From the NCBI RefSeq assembly GCF_011694515.1, contig NZ_CP050192.1:295932-359931 (forward strand): a stretch of 64,000 nucleotides of DNA, in the 5' to 3' direction. The notes beneath the pieces are model-generated. The model worked only from the letters and a program-made list of their open reading frames with translations, had not been told where the DNA came from and ran no database searches. Numbering within the stretch: position 1 is the first letter of the stretch; the number at the start of each line of letters is the position of its first letter. The position numbers were made by a program, and so were the translations under genes. Of this stretch, positions 42,283-55,200 are shown in pieces. Source of the stretch: Mycobacterium sp. DL592 (lineage in GTDB: Bacteria > Actinomycetota > Actinomycetes > Mycobacteriales > Mycobacteriaceae).

Positions 42283-43881
42283 CTACCCTGCGACGTCGCT
42301 GGTGAGTTCGGGCCGCGGAGTCGGCACGGCCAGCTTGGCCGGGCGGGCCAGCTGGGTCGGTGCCGTGCGGCCACGCAATTCGACGATCTCGCCGACGTTC
42401 CAGCACAGCGCCTCGGCGTCGAGTGCACCGCTGACCGCGATCGCCGAGGCGAGCACGTGGCCGTTCTCCAGCTTGGCCAGCTCGGTGAGCCGCGCGGCCT
42501 CGTTGACCGGATCGCCGATCACGGTGTATTCGAAGCGGGCCTGCGCACCGATGTGCCCGGCGATCGCCCGCCCGGCCGACACTCCGATGCCGAATTCGGT
42601 CTGGCCCAGTACCTCGACGAGTTCGTCGTGTAGCTCGCGGGACGCGGCCAGCGCCGCTCCGGAGGCGTCCGGGTGCTCGATGGGGGCGCCGAAGATGCAC
42701 AGTGCCGCGTCACCCTGGAACTTGTTGACGAACCCGCCGTGCTTCTTGACGGTGTCGACGACAACGCGGAAGAACTCGTTGAGCAGGCCGACGACCTCGC
42801 TGGGCGGCCGGGTGGACGCCAGCTGGGTCGATCCGACCAGGTCGACGAACAGCACCGCAACATCGCGTTCCTGGCCGCCGAGCTCGGTGCCCCGCTCGAG
42901 GGCCCGGCGGGCGACGTCCTCGCCGACGTAGCGGCCGAACAGGTCACGCAGCCGCTGCCGCTCGGAGAGGTCGCGGACCATGTCGTTGAAGCCGGCCTGC
43001 AGCAGGCCGAGCTCGCTGGCGTCGTAGATCTGCATGTGGGCGTTGTAGTTACCGCGCTGCACCTCGCCGAGCGCCCAGCGCAGCTGGCGCAGCGGGTCGG
43101 CGATCGACATCGCGGCCAGCAGGTTGCCGGCCAGCCCGATCACCAGCGCGGCGATCGCCATCAGCAGGATCGGGGTGAACAGCTGGTCGGCGGATGCCTG
43201 CAGCAGCGAGAACTTGGCGGCCACCACCGACAGCACGATGGCCAGCAGGGGCACACCGGTGGACAGCAGCCAGGTCAGCAGCAGGCGCAGCACCACCCCG
43301 GGCCTGCGGAATTTCTCCGGCGGTCCGCCGCGCAGGGCGGCCACCGCGACCGGGCGCAGCACCCGCTCGGCCTGCAGGTAGCCGATGATCGAGGTGGCGG
43401 CTGCGCCGAGCAGGGTGGCGACCGCCATCACGGGGGCCGCGTGGCTGGCCACCGGCCAACTGGCCGCGATGAACACGATCGCGCCCAGCACCCAGTTCGT
43501 CATGCTGATCATCGATCGGTACACCGGCATCCGCAGCGCCCGCAGCCGGGCCGCCTCGGTGGTCTCCGGGTCGTCGTCGGCCAGCAGGGCGTCACGTCGT
43601 TGCCAACGGAACACCGGCACCAGCAGCTTGAGACTGACGAAGGCGCCAACCCCGAACGAGATGAACAGATAGCTCAGGAAGATCGCCAGGTTCACCGTCG
43701 GGAGGTCCTGGAGCATGATGCGGTCCGCGGGCGGCAGCCCGAACCGCAGGAACCCCAGCACGAGCAGCGCGCCGATGATGTCGGCCTGCAGCATGCCCAG
43801 CGAGAACACCGGCCAGGGCGTGCGGGCGACCCAGCGGATGAATCCGCTGATTCGTCCGCTGCTGGTCGGCGCAGTGCTCAC
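42283..43881 (-). CDS. Membrane class III adenylyl cyclase with HAMP domain (Rv3645-like)
   Basis: 532 residues. Six N-terminal membrane helices (residues about 25-260), a HAMP linker (ADPLRQLRWALGEVQRGNYN), and a C-terminal cyclase domain with VAVLFVDLVGSTQLAST and NKFQGDAALCIFGAP metal and substrate residues, then GRAIAGHIGAQARFEYTVIG. It produces cAMP for Crp and other effectors; in M. tuberculosis Rv3645 has been linked to fatty-acid tolerance. GTG 43881 follows a TACGGT box by 6 nt. Confidence 0.9.
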   Translation of the reverse strand: MSTAPTSSGRISGFIRWVARTPWPVFSLGMLQADIIGALLVLGFLRFGLPPADRIMLQDLPTVNLAIFLSYLFISFGVGAFVSLKLLVPVFRWQRRDALLADDDPETTEAARLRALRMPVYRSMISMTNWVLGAIVFIAASWPVASHAAPVMAVATLLGAAATSIIGYLQAERVLRPVAVAALRGGPPEKFRRPGVVLRLLLTWLLSTGVPLLAIVLSVVAAKFSLLQASADQLFTPILLMAIAALVIGLAGNLLAAMSIADPLRQLRWALGEVQRGNYNAHMQIYDASELGLLQAGFNDMVRDLSERQRLRDLFGRYVGEDVARRALERGTELGGQERDVAVLFVDLVGSTQLASTRPPSEVVGLLNEFFRVVVDTVKKHGGFVNKFQGDAALCIFGAPIEHPDASGAALAASRELHDELVEVLGQTEFGIGVSAGRAIAGHIGAQARFEYTVIGDPVNEAARLTELAKLENGHVLASAIAVSGALDAEALCWNVGEIVELRGRTAPTQLARPAKLAVPTPRPELTSDVAG

Positions 43882-43887
43882 GCACCC

Positions 43888-43893
43888 ACCGTA
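43888..43893 (-). promoter_or_regulatory. -10 box TACGGT, leaderless adenylyl cyclase gene
   Basis: On the minus strand TACGGT ends 6 nt before GTG 43881. Confidence 0.5.
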
Positions 43894-43960
43894 TCGGTCC
43901 AGAGCGACGGATCTGCACCTTAACGAGCCACCGCGGAGCCGAAGTGTCGTCGCTGCGCAC

Positions 43961-43966
43961 TAGGGT
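43961..43966 (+). promoter_or_regulatory. -10 box TAGGGT upstream of holB
   Basis: TAGGGT ends 6 nt before GTG 43973, next to which ATG 43976 also lies. The position fits a leaderless start at GTG. Confidence 0.45.
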
Positions 43967-43972
43967 CTGGAG

Positions 43973-45187
43973 GTGATGTCCGGGGTATTTACGCGGCTGG
44001 TGGGCCAATCTGCGGTGGAAGCCGAGCTGGTCGCCGCGGCTCGTGCTGCCCGGGGTGATTCCGCTCACGATATCGCCGCGACCGGCACCATGACACACGC
44101 CTGGCTGATCACCGGACCGCCCGGCTCGGGCCGGTCGGTGGCGGCGCTGTGCTTCGCCGCTGCGCTGCAGTGCACCTCGGAGGGCGCCCCGGGCTGCGGC
44201 GAATGCCGGGCGTGCACGACGACGATGGCCGGAACACACGGTGACGTGCGGCGCATCATCCCCGAGGGTCTGTCGATCGGTGTCGATGAGATGCGCGCCA
44301 TCGTTCAGATCGCCTCGCGGCGGCCCAGTACCGGCCGTTGGCAGATCGTCGTGGTCGAAGACGCCGACCGGCTGACCGAAGGCGCGGCCAACGCGCTGCT
44401 GAAAGTGGTCGAGGAGCCGCCGCCGTCGACGGTCTTCCTGCTGTGCGCGCCGTCGGTGGACCCCGAGGACATCGCGATCACCCTGCGGTCGCGGTGCCGG
44501 CACTTGCCGTTGGTGACGCCTCCGACGGCGGCGATCGCGCAGGTGCTCATCGACAGTGACGGCCTGGACCCCGACGAGGCGCAGTGGGCGGCCTCGGTCA
44601 GCGGCGGGCATGTCGGGCGGGCCCGGCGATTGGCGACCGATCCGGACGCCCGTGAGCGCCGGGCGCGTGCGCTGAGCCTGGCGCGAGACGCGGCCACACC
44701 GTCGCGGGCGTATGCGGCCGCCGAGGAGTTGGTGGCCACCGCCGAGGCTGAGGCCCGTGCCCTCACCGGTGGACGCGACGAAGCGGAGTCCGAGGAGTTG
44801 CGGACGGCCCTGGGGGCCGGCGGTACCGGCAAGGGCACCGCAGGCGCATTGCGGGGGTCCGCAGGGGCGATCAAGGACCTCGAGCGCCGGCAGAAGTCCC
44901 GGCACACCCGGGCGTCGCGGGACGCCCTGGACCGCGCCCTGATCGACCTCGCGACCTACTTCCGCGATGCATTACTGGTGGCAGAGGGTGCCGCGGTCGC
45001 GCCTAACCACCCCGATATGGCCGAGAAGGTCGCGGCCATGGCCGCGCACGCCTCCCCGGAACGGCTACTGCGCTGCATCGAGGCGGTGCTCGAATGCCGG
45101 GAGGCGCTGGCGATGAACGTCAAGCCCAAGTTCGCCGTCGATGCCCTGGTCGCCACCGTGGGTCAGGCATTGCGCTCCGACCTGTAG
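43973..45187 (+). CDS. holB: DNA polymerase III delta' subunit
   Basis: 404 residues of the clamp-loader AAA+ family (Rv3644c-like). GPPGSGRS replaces the Walker A lysine with arginine, normal for delta'. A zinc module (CGECRAC) and sensor segment VVEDADRLTEGAANALLKVV follow, then SRCRHLPL. The C-terminal collar domain starts near residue 300. It loads the beta clamp as part of the delta-delta'-tau complex. Start is GTG 43973 or ATG 43976. Confidence 0.92.
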   Translation: MMSGVFTRLVGQSAVEAELVAAARAARGDSAHDIAATGTMTHAWLITGPPGSGRSVAALCFAAALQCTSEGAPGCGECRACTTTMAGTHGDVRRIIPEGLSIGVDEMRAIVQIASRRPSTGRWQIVVVEDADRLTEGAANALLKVVEEPPPSTVFLLCAPSVDPEDIAITLRSRCRHLPLVTPPTAAIAQVLIDSDGLDPDEAQWAASVSGGHVGRARRLATDPDARERRARALSLARDAATPSRAYAAAEELVATAEAEARALTGGRDEAESEELRTALGAGGTGKGTAGALRGSAGAIKDLERRQKSRHTRASRDALDRALIDLATYFRDALLVAEGAAVAPNHPDMAEKVAAMAAHASPERLLRCIEAVLECREALAMNVKPKFAVDALVATVGQALRSDL

Positions 45188-45246
45188 ACTCACTGCTCGG
45201 TCCAAGGCGGGATGCTCTTCGCGCAAGCGCTCATCGCCACGGCCAC

Positions 45247-45322
45247 GCCGCCTTAGCTCAGTCGGTAGAGCGATTCACTCGTAATGAATAGGTCGGGGGT
45301 TCGATTCCCCCAGGCGGCTCCA
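45247..45322 (+). tRNA. tRNA-Thr (CGT)
   Basis: The acceptor GCCGCCT (45247-45253) pairs with AGGCGGC (45312-45318), the discriminator is T, and CCA is encoded at the end. D-arm AGCTCAGTCGGTAGAGC, anticodon loop ACTCGTAAT with anticodon CGT, and T-arm GGGGGTTCGATTCCCCC are all regular. Reads ACG codons. Confidence 0.97.
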
Positions 45323-45375
45323 TTTTCCTCCCGCGAGGGTCATAAGTGGCCACTCGGCGAGAAGGGGAGCGGGGC

Positions 45376-45741
45376 CTACGGGAACAGCGCCTCGGTCGCG
45401 ATGTTCTTGGCGGTGGCGGCCGCGGGGAAGCCGGCGTAGCCGCTGGCGTGGTAGATCACCTCGGCCAGTTCGTCGTCGGACAAGCCGTTCTGCCGGGCGA
45501 TCTTGAAGTGCGCCTTGAGCTCGTCGCTCGCCCGCAGCGCGATCAGGATGCCCAGGGTGACCAGGCTTCGGTCCCGGCGGCTGAGCCCCTCGCGGGTCCA
45601 CAGCTGGCCGAACACGTTCTCCAGGCCGATATCCATGAACTCACCGGCGAACCCGCCGCTGAAGTCGACGTCACCGTCGGGTATCACGCCCGGCAGCATC
45701 TCCCGCATCACCCGCAGGCCATCCTCACGCAACTTAGACAT
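45376..45741 (-). CDS. Carboxymuconolactone decarboxylase (AhpD-like) family protein
   Basis: 121 residues from ATG 45741. The CMD core is LENVFGQLWTREGLSRRDRS and LGILIALRASDELKAHFKIA, with LSDDELAEVIYHASGYAGFP near the end. The CxxC of peroxiredoxin-reducing AhpD proteins is absent, so it is of the decarboxylase-like subgroup with unknown substrate. An ORF starting at 45816 would add 25 non-conserved residues. Confidence 0.8.
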   Translation of the reverse strand: MSKLREDGLRVMREMLPGVIPDGDVDFSGGFAGEFMDIGLENVFGQLWTREGLSRRDRSLVTLGILIALRASDELKAHFKIARQNGLSDDELAEVIYHASGYAGFPAAATAKNIATEALFP

Positions 45742-45770
45742 ACGAACTACTTTCCCACACTCCGAGGGGC

Positions 45771-48874
<3,104 letters not shown>

Positions 48875-48878
<4 letters not shown>

Positions 48879-49585
48879 CGGTGCATCCTTCCGCGCAGGA
48901 ACCCGTCGAAGACGATGTTCACCCCGTTGAGCAGCGGCTGGCCCTTGGACATCGAGTACTCGGTGTAGAGGATCTCGACCGGTTCTTCGGCCACCCGCCA
49001 GTTGTTCTCGACGATGAGCTGGACGAACTCGCTGGCGTGGCTCATCCCGCTCATCGTCAGGTTGAGGTTGTCGGCCACCGTCTTGTTGAACACCCGCAGC
49101 CCATTGTGCGCGTCGGTGAGTCCGAGCCGGTGACTGCTGGGACTGAGCCAGGCCGCGGTCCGCAGGATCAGTTTCTTCAGCGGCGGGGTGTGGCTGACCG
49201 TGGACCCGGAGAACCGGGTGCCGACCACGACGTCGACGTCTCCGCGGGACAGCCGCTCGATCATCGCCAGGACGTCTTTGACCCGGTGCTGGCCGTCGGC
49301 GTCGAACGTGACGAATACCGCCGCCCCGGGCTGGCGGCGGGCGTATTCCACGCCGGTCTGGATGGCCGCGCCCTGGCCGAGGTTGACCGGGTGGCGCACC
49401 ACGTGGGCGCCGGCGCGCAGCGCGATCTCGGCGGTGTCGTCGCGGCTGCCGTCGTCGACGCACACGACATGAGCGAAGGTCTGGCGCAGATCGGTGATGA
49501 CGTCGCCGATGACCTTCGCTTCGTTGAACGCCGGCACGATGATCCAGGCGTCGGGGTAGGGCGTTTCGATGCCCACAACGTACAC
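48875..49585 (-). CDS. ppgS: Polyprenyl-phosphate N-acetylgalactosamine synthase
   Basis: A 236-residue GT2-family (DPM-like) glycosyltransferase: AWIIVPAFNEAKVIGDVI, CVDDGSRDDTAE (first DxD partner), and FVTFDADGQHRVKDV with the catalytic DADGQ. Rv3631 makes polyprenyl-P-GalNAc, the donor of the galactosamine on arabinogalactan. It is followed by the DUF2304 partner and preceded by a flippase-like gene in one leftward operon. Confidence 0.85.
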
Positions 49586-49601
49586 GCTGATCCCTATCGG
49601 T

Positions 49602-50882
49602 TCAGTGTCCGGCGCGGGCCAGCGCCGCCAGGTGGACGGCGATGCCGACCAGCGGGCCGCACAGCAGCGCGACCACGGTGCGATCCGCCAAACCCAGCGG
49701 CAGCGTCAGCAGCAGACCCGAGGCCACCGTGGCCCCCACCCAGCCGATCGAGTAGGCCCGATGCAGGGCTGCGGCCACCGTCGCGGCACCGGTCAGCGTC
49801 AGCAGCGCGATCGCCACCGCGCCCGCCGTCAGCCAGCCGAGCAGTGCCCCGCCCGGGGTGTACTCGTCGCCGAAGGCGACCCGGATCAGCCATGGCCCGG
49901 CCAGCCAGGCCCCCAGGACGCCGACCGTGCCGAGCGCCAGCACCGCCGCGGCCGGGGCGATCAGCGACTTCAAACGGTGGCCGCGGTGGTCGACGAAGTG
50001 GGCGATCAGATTGCCCTGCATGGCGGTCAGCGGCACCAGCAGCGGTGCGCGGGTCAGCGTCACTGCCAGGATCACCACCCCGCCTGCGGCACCCAACTCA
50101 CCGGAGGTCGCCTTCAGCAGGACCGGGAAGCCCATCACCAGGATCGCGCTGGCGCCCGCGGCGGCAATCGAATGCGCTGCTCCGCGCAGGAACGTCGACG
50201 TTCCGCCGGGGGTGCGCAGTTTGGCTGCCTCGCGTGCGGTCGGTGACACTGCCAACAGCAGCAGCCAGCCCACCGCGCCGCCGACGGTCGCCCACAGGAA
50301 TCCGACCAGACCCCAGCCGAGCAGGAACGTCGCACCGGCCACGGCCACCCGGATGACGGCGTCGGCGACCATCAGCGCGCCGTACTGGCCCCACTGCCCG
50401 ATCCCGGCGAGCAGTCCGAGCAACGTGGCGTGCAGGCAGAACCCGGCCAGCCCGGCGCTCAGCAGCGCAACCGACAGCGTGCCGGCCTCGCTGAACACAT
50501 GTGGGGCCCACAGCGGCGACGTCGCCGCCATCAACAGCGCCCCGGCCACCCCGAGCCCGGCGCTGACCCGCATCGGATGGGTGCGCGGGCCCTGCGCGAC
50601 GTCGACGTACCCGGCGGTCCGGACTTCCCGGGTCGCCTCCTGGAGCAACCCGTAGGCCGCGCCGCCCACCAGGCCGAAGGCACCCCAGAACACGCCGAAC
50701 ACCGAGAAGCCGGCCGGGTCCAGGTCGCGGGCGGCCAGATACAGCACGGCGTAGCCGCACAGCGCGGAGATCGCCGTGGCCACCCCGACGCGGGCGACGC
50801 TGCCCCGGCTGATCGCCGCGGCACGCACCTGGTCGGGTCCTGCCGCGCTCAGCGCGTCGAACGAGGCGCCGGCGTCGGTCAC
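49602..50882 (-). CDS. Polysaccharide flippase-like membrane protein (Rv3630-like)
   Basis: 426 residues with 12 or so membrane helices of the MOP (MATE/Wzx) type, for example VGVATAISALCGYAVLYLAA at the N-terminus and LLTLPLGLADRTVVALLCGP at the C-terminus. Placed directly upstream of ppgS, it may flip the lipid-linked sugar. The ATG overlaps the M1 peptidase stop (ATGA). Confidence 0.75.
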   Translation of the reverse strand: MTDAGASFDALSAAGPDQVRAAAISRGSVARVGVATAISALCGYAVLYLAARDLDPAGFSVFGVFWGAFGLVGGAAYGLLQEATREVRTAGYVDVAQGPRTHPMRVSAGLGVAGALLMAATSPLWAPHVFSEAGTLSVALLSAGLAGFCLHATLLGLLAGIGQWGQYGALMVADAVIRVAVAGATFLLGWGLVGFLWATVGGAVGWLLLLAVSPTAREAAKLRTPGGTSTFLRGAAHSIAAAGASAILVMGFPVLLKATSGELGAAGGVVILAVTLTRAPLLVPLTAMQGNLIAHFVDHRGHRLKSLIAPAAAVLALGTVGVLGAWLAGPWLIRVAFGDEYTPGGALLGWLTAGAVAIALLTLTGAATVAAALHRAYSIGWVGATVASGLLLTLPLGLADRTVVALLCGPLVGIAVHLAALARAGH

Positions 50883-52216
50883 AGCCGCGGTACTTCAGTC
50901 GAGAACAGCCACGCGTTCCACAGTGGGCGCAGCGAGACGTCGGTGTAGTTGGCGGCCAGCCCGGTGAAGTCGTCGGTGACGACGGTCCCGTGCCGGTGCC
51001 GGGTGGTCCAATCCCGCAGCAGCGCAAAGAACTTCTCGTCGCCGATGGTGGTGCGCAGCACGTGCAGCGTCAGTGCCCCGCGCTTGTAGACGCGGTCGTC
51101 GAACATGTCCTGCGGGCCGGGGTCGGCCAGCAGCAGGTTCTGCGGCGAGGAGGCCAGTTTCTGGTGGTAATGCCGCGCCCACTGGTCGGCAGTCTGGCCG
51201 CCGGAGTGTTCTGACCACAACCATTCGGCGTAGCAGGCGAACCCCTCGTGCAACCAGATGTCGCGCCAGCGTCGCGCGGTCACGCTGTTGCCGAACCACT
51301 GGTGTGCCAGCTCGTGCGCGATCAACCGTTCCGAGCTGCGTGACCCGTCGCAGTGGTTGGCTCCGAAGATCGAAATACCTTGAGCTTCAAGGGGAATCTC
51401 GAGATCATCATCGGTGACGACGACGGTGTAGCCGTTGGCCAGCGGATACGGGCCGAACAGTTTGCCGAACAGCTTCATCATCTGCGGCTGGCGGCCGAAG
51501 TCGTGATCGAAGTTGGACCGCAACCGATCCGGCAGCAACGCCTGCATCTGTACTGGCGCCTTGGGGAACTTCTGTACCCCGTACATGCCGATCTGCAGGG
51601 TCACCAGGTAGGTCGACGTCGGTTCGGGCTGCTCGTAGGTCCACACCGTCTGTGCCGCCCGGACCCGCCGGGACACCAACTCACCGTTGGCCAGCGCCCG
51701 GTACGGGGTGTCGGTGCTGATCTGGATGCGGTAGCTGGCCTTGGCGCTGGGGTGGTCGTCGCACGGGAACCACGATGCGGCGCCGTTTGGTTGGCCGGCC
51801 ACCAGCACGCCGTTGGACAACTCTTCGAAACCGACTTCGCCCCAATAGGTTCGGATGGGACGCGGTGATCCGCCGTAGCGCACCTCGATGGACATCGCGG
51901 CCCCGGCGGGCAACGCGGTGCTCAACGCGATGTGCAGCTTTCCGTCGGAGGTCCGGAAGTTCGCCGGCCTGCGCCCGTTGACCGCGACCTTGGTGACCGA
52001 CAGCGCGTCGGCCAGGTCGAGGGTGAACGTCTTCAGCGATGCCAGCGTGACGGCGGTGACGGTCGCGGTTCCGGTCAGCCGGTTGATCGCGACCTTGTAC
52101 TCCAGGTCGAGTTCGTAGCGCGACACCCGGTAGCCGAAGTTGCCGTTGTCGGGCAGGTAGGGGTCGATCACAGGGACACCGCCCTTTTTGGCGGCTTTTT
52201 TGGCGGGTCGTTTCAT
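50879..52216 (-). CDS. M1-family aminopeptidase
   Basis: 445 residues. The N-terminal beta-saddle domain is followed by a thermolysin-like core with H301-E-L-A-H305 and E324 (LHEGFACYAEW), the HExxH-x18-E zinc signature. The substrate-anchoring motif is EAQGISIFGANH, a variant of GAMEN. The C-terminal ARM domain is missing, so it is shorter than PepN. ATG 52216 overlaps the stop of the NRPS-like gene, so the protease is coupled to it. Confidence 0.85.
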   Translation of the reverse strand: MKRPAKKAAKKGGVPVIDPYLPDNGNFGYRVSRYELDLEYKVAINRLTGTATVTAVTLASLKTFTLDLADALSVTKVAVNGRRPANFRTSDGKLHIALSTALPAGAAMSIEVRYGGSPRPIRTYWGEVGFEELSNGVLVAGQPNGAASWFPCDDHPSAKASYRIQISTDTPYRALANGELVSRRVRAAQTVWTYEQPEPTSTYLVTLQIGMYGVQKFPKAPVQMQALLPDRLRSNFDHDFGRQPQMMKLFGKLFGPYPLANGYTVVVTDDDLEIPLEAQGISIFGANHCDGSRSSERLIAHELAHQWFGNSVTARRWRDIWLHEGFACYAEWLWSEHSGGQTADQWARHYHQKLASSPQNLLLADPGPQDMFDDRVYKRGALTLHVLRTTIGDEKFFALLRDWTTRHRHGTVVTDDFTGLAANYTDVSLRPLWNAWLFSTEVPRL

Positions 52217-55200
52217 GCCGCCGCGTCCCCCGACTGCCGGTCGCGGGACTTCTTGCGTGAAACAACCCACGGTGCAATGGGATTGCCCTGCCAGCGGCTG
52301 GACGGCGGAACCTCGTCACCGCGCATTACCAGGGAGGCGGGGCCGACGGTCGCACCCGCGCCCAGCTTCGCGGCGGGCAACGCGACGCAGTGCGGGCCCA
52401 GGGTCGCGCCCTGCTCGAGGATCACCGTGTCCATCCGCATGATCCGGTCGTGGAACAGGTGGGTCTGCACCACGCATCCGCGGTTGACGGTGCTGCCGCG
52501 CTGCAGGGTCACCAGATCCGCCTCGGGCAGCCAGTAGGTTTCGCACCACACGCCGCGGCCGATCTTGGCGCCCAGCGCCCGCAGCCACAGGTTCATCACC
52601 GGTGTCCCGCTCGCGGCGCGGGCGAACCACGGTGCGGCCACCGTCTCGACGAAGGTGTCCGACACCTCGTTGCGCCAGACGAATGACGACCACAGCGGGT
52701 ACTCGACGGCCCGGATACGCCCGACCACAAGCCATTTGGCAGCCACTGCCGTACCGCCGGCGACCGCGCCGGCCACCAGCAGGATGACCCCGGAGGCCAG
52801 CGCGGCCCAGCCGTAGCCGAACCGCAACGCCAGAGCCTGCAGGCTCACCAGCACGGCGACCCCGATCGCGAAGGTCACCACCACCGGGATCAGCCGGCAG
52901 GTCTCGACGGCCGAGCGCATGATCTTCAGCCGCATCGACGGCTGGTAGGTCAGTGCGGCGTCGGCTTCATCGGCGTGCCGGCGCAGGCGGATCGGCGGGC
53001 TTCCCAGCCACGACGAACCGGCCTTGGCTTTGTGCGGGGCGGCGGACAGCACCGCCACCAGGCCGTCGTCGGGAACCCGCCGTCCCGGCTGGGTGATCCC
53101 GGAGTTGCCCAGGAATGCCCTCTTGCCGACAGTGGCCTTGGCGGCGTGGATCCAGCCGCCACCGAGTTCGTAGGACGCCACCATGGTGTCGTCGGCCAGG
53201 AACGCGCCGTCCTCGATGACGGTGAACTTCGGGGTGAGCAGGGCGGTCGAAATCTCGGTGTTGCGGCCTACTTTCGCCCCCAGCAGGCGCAGCCACCACG
53301 GGGTGAGCAGGCTGGCGTAGATGGGGAACAGGTAGTTGCGGGCGGCGTCCATCAACCGTTCGGTGGCCCACATCTGCCAGCCGATGCGGCTGCGCACCGG
53401 GTGATAGCCCTCCCGCAGGCCGATCGACAGCACCCGCACCTTGATCACGGTCAGCAACGCGTACACCACCATCGCGACCAGCGCTGCCACCGGAATCCAC
53501 GGCGCGGCAAGCGCAATCGCCGATCCTAACGTCGCGGCGTGCCGCGCCATCCAGGCCGGGACTGCCAGCCCGGCGGCCAGCGCTGCCAGCGGCACGGCAC
53601 TGAGCAGTACCGAGGTCAGCCCGTAGATCGCCACCCACTGCAGGGCCCGCGGCGGGCGATGCTCGGGCCACGGATGGCGGGCCTTGCCGGACTTCACCGC
53701 CGGCGACCCCTTCCAGTACTGGCCGTTCTTGACCTTGCCGACGACCCCGGAGCCGGGCGCGACGTCGGCGTCCTTGCCGATCACCGACCCGGGAAACAGG
53801 GTGGTCCGCGCCCCGATCGTCGCGTCATTGCCGACGGTGATCGGCCCGACATGGAACAGGTCGCCGTCGATCCAGTGCCCGGTCAGGTCTACCTCCGGCT
53901 CGATGGAGCAGCGGTGACCGAGCTTGAGCATCCCGGTCACCGGAGGCGCCGAATGCAGATCCACGCCTTTGCCGACGGTGTTACCCAGCGCGCGGGCGTA
54001 GTACACCAGCCACGGCGCCCCGGCCAGGTTCTCTGCACCGCTGGCGTCGGCCAGTCGCTCGGCCAGCCAGACCCGCAGGTGCTCCGACCCGCCGCGGCGG
54101 TAGGTGCCGGGCTGCAGCCCCGACAGCAGCATGCGCGCTCCCAACACCGCGATGCCCATCCGGCCGACCGGGGTGATGAACAGGATGAAGGCCACCGCCA
54201 CCACCCACCAGTTCACCGGCACCAGCCACGGCAGCGGGTGCACGGCGGCGGTGACGTTGTTGATCAACGCCAGCCAGGTGACCCACTGCAGCCCGGTCAG
54301 GGTGGCCAGCGGCACCGACAGCAGGACCTGGGCGACCTGGGTGCTGATCGGGGTGGGTGTGACGACACGAGGTGTCACCGCGACTGCCGGCGCCTGCTCA
54401 TCGAGGTATTCGGCCAGCGAGCCTAGTCGGGGATGGTCGTAGAGCTGGGCCACTGTCAGCTGCGGGAAACGCTCGCGCAGGGCGGCCACCAGCTGCGCCG
54501 CCGACAGCGATCCGCCGCCCAGGGCGAAGAAGTCCGCCTCCGGCCCGTCGACGACCGCGCCGAGGACGTCGCGCCACAGCCCGGCCAGCCAGCCCATCGT
54601 GCCGCCGAGGTCGGGTTCGGACTCCTGGTATCCGGGCGGCGGCCACGGCAGTGCGTTGCGGTCCACCTTGCCCGAGGTGCGGGTGGGCAGTTCGTCGAGC
54701 AGCACCAGCCGGGGTACCAGCGCAGCGGGTAGCGCCTGGGTGAGGTGGGCGCGGGCCGCGGTCAGGTCGAAGTCCGGGTTGGCGCTGGCGATGTAGCCGA
54801 CCAGCATCGGGGTGCCGCTGGCCGTCCGCCGCACGGCCGCCGCACCGCCGCTGACCCCGGGTAGGTGCACCAGCGCGGCGTCGACCTCGCCGAGTTCGAT
54901 GCGACGCCCGCCGACCTTCACCTGGTCGTCGGCGCGCCCCTGGAAGTACAGCCCGTCGGCTTCCAGCCGCACCAGGTCGCCGCTGCGGTAGGCGCGGGCC
55001 CAGCCCAGCGATTCCATCGGCGCGTACTTTTCGGCGTCCTTCTCCGGATCGAGGTAGCGGGCCAGCCCCACCCCGCCGATGACCAGCTCACCCACACCGC
55101 CGAGGGGAACCGGGTTGCCCGCGGCGTCGACCACCGCCAGATCCCAGCCCGGCAGCGGCCGTCCGATACTGACCGGGCTCGGTCCTGACCCCTGGTCGCT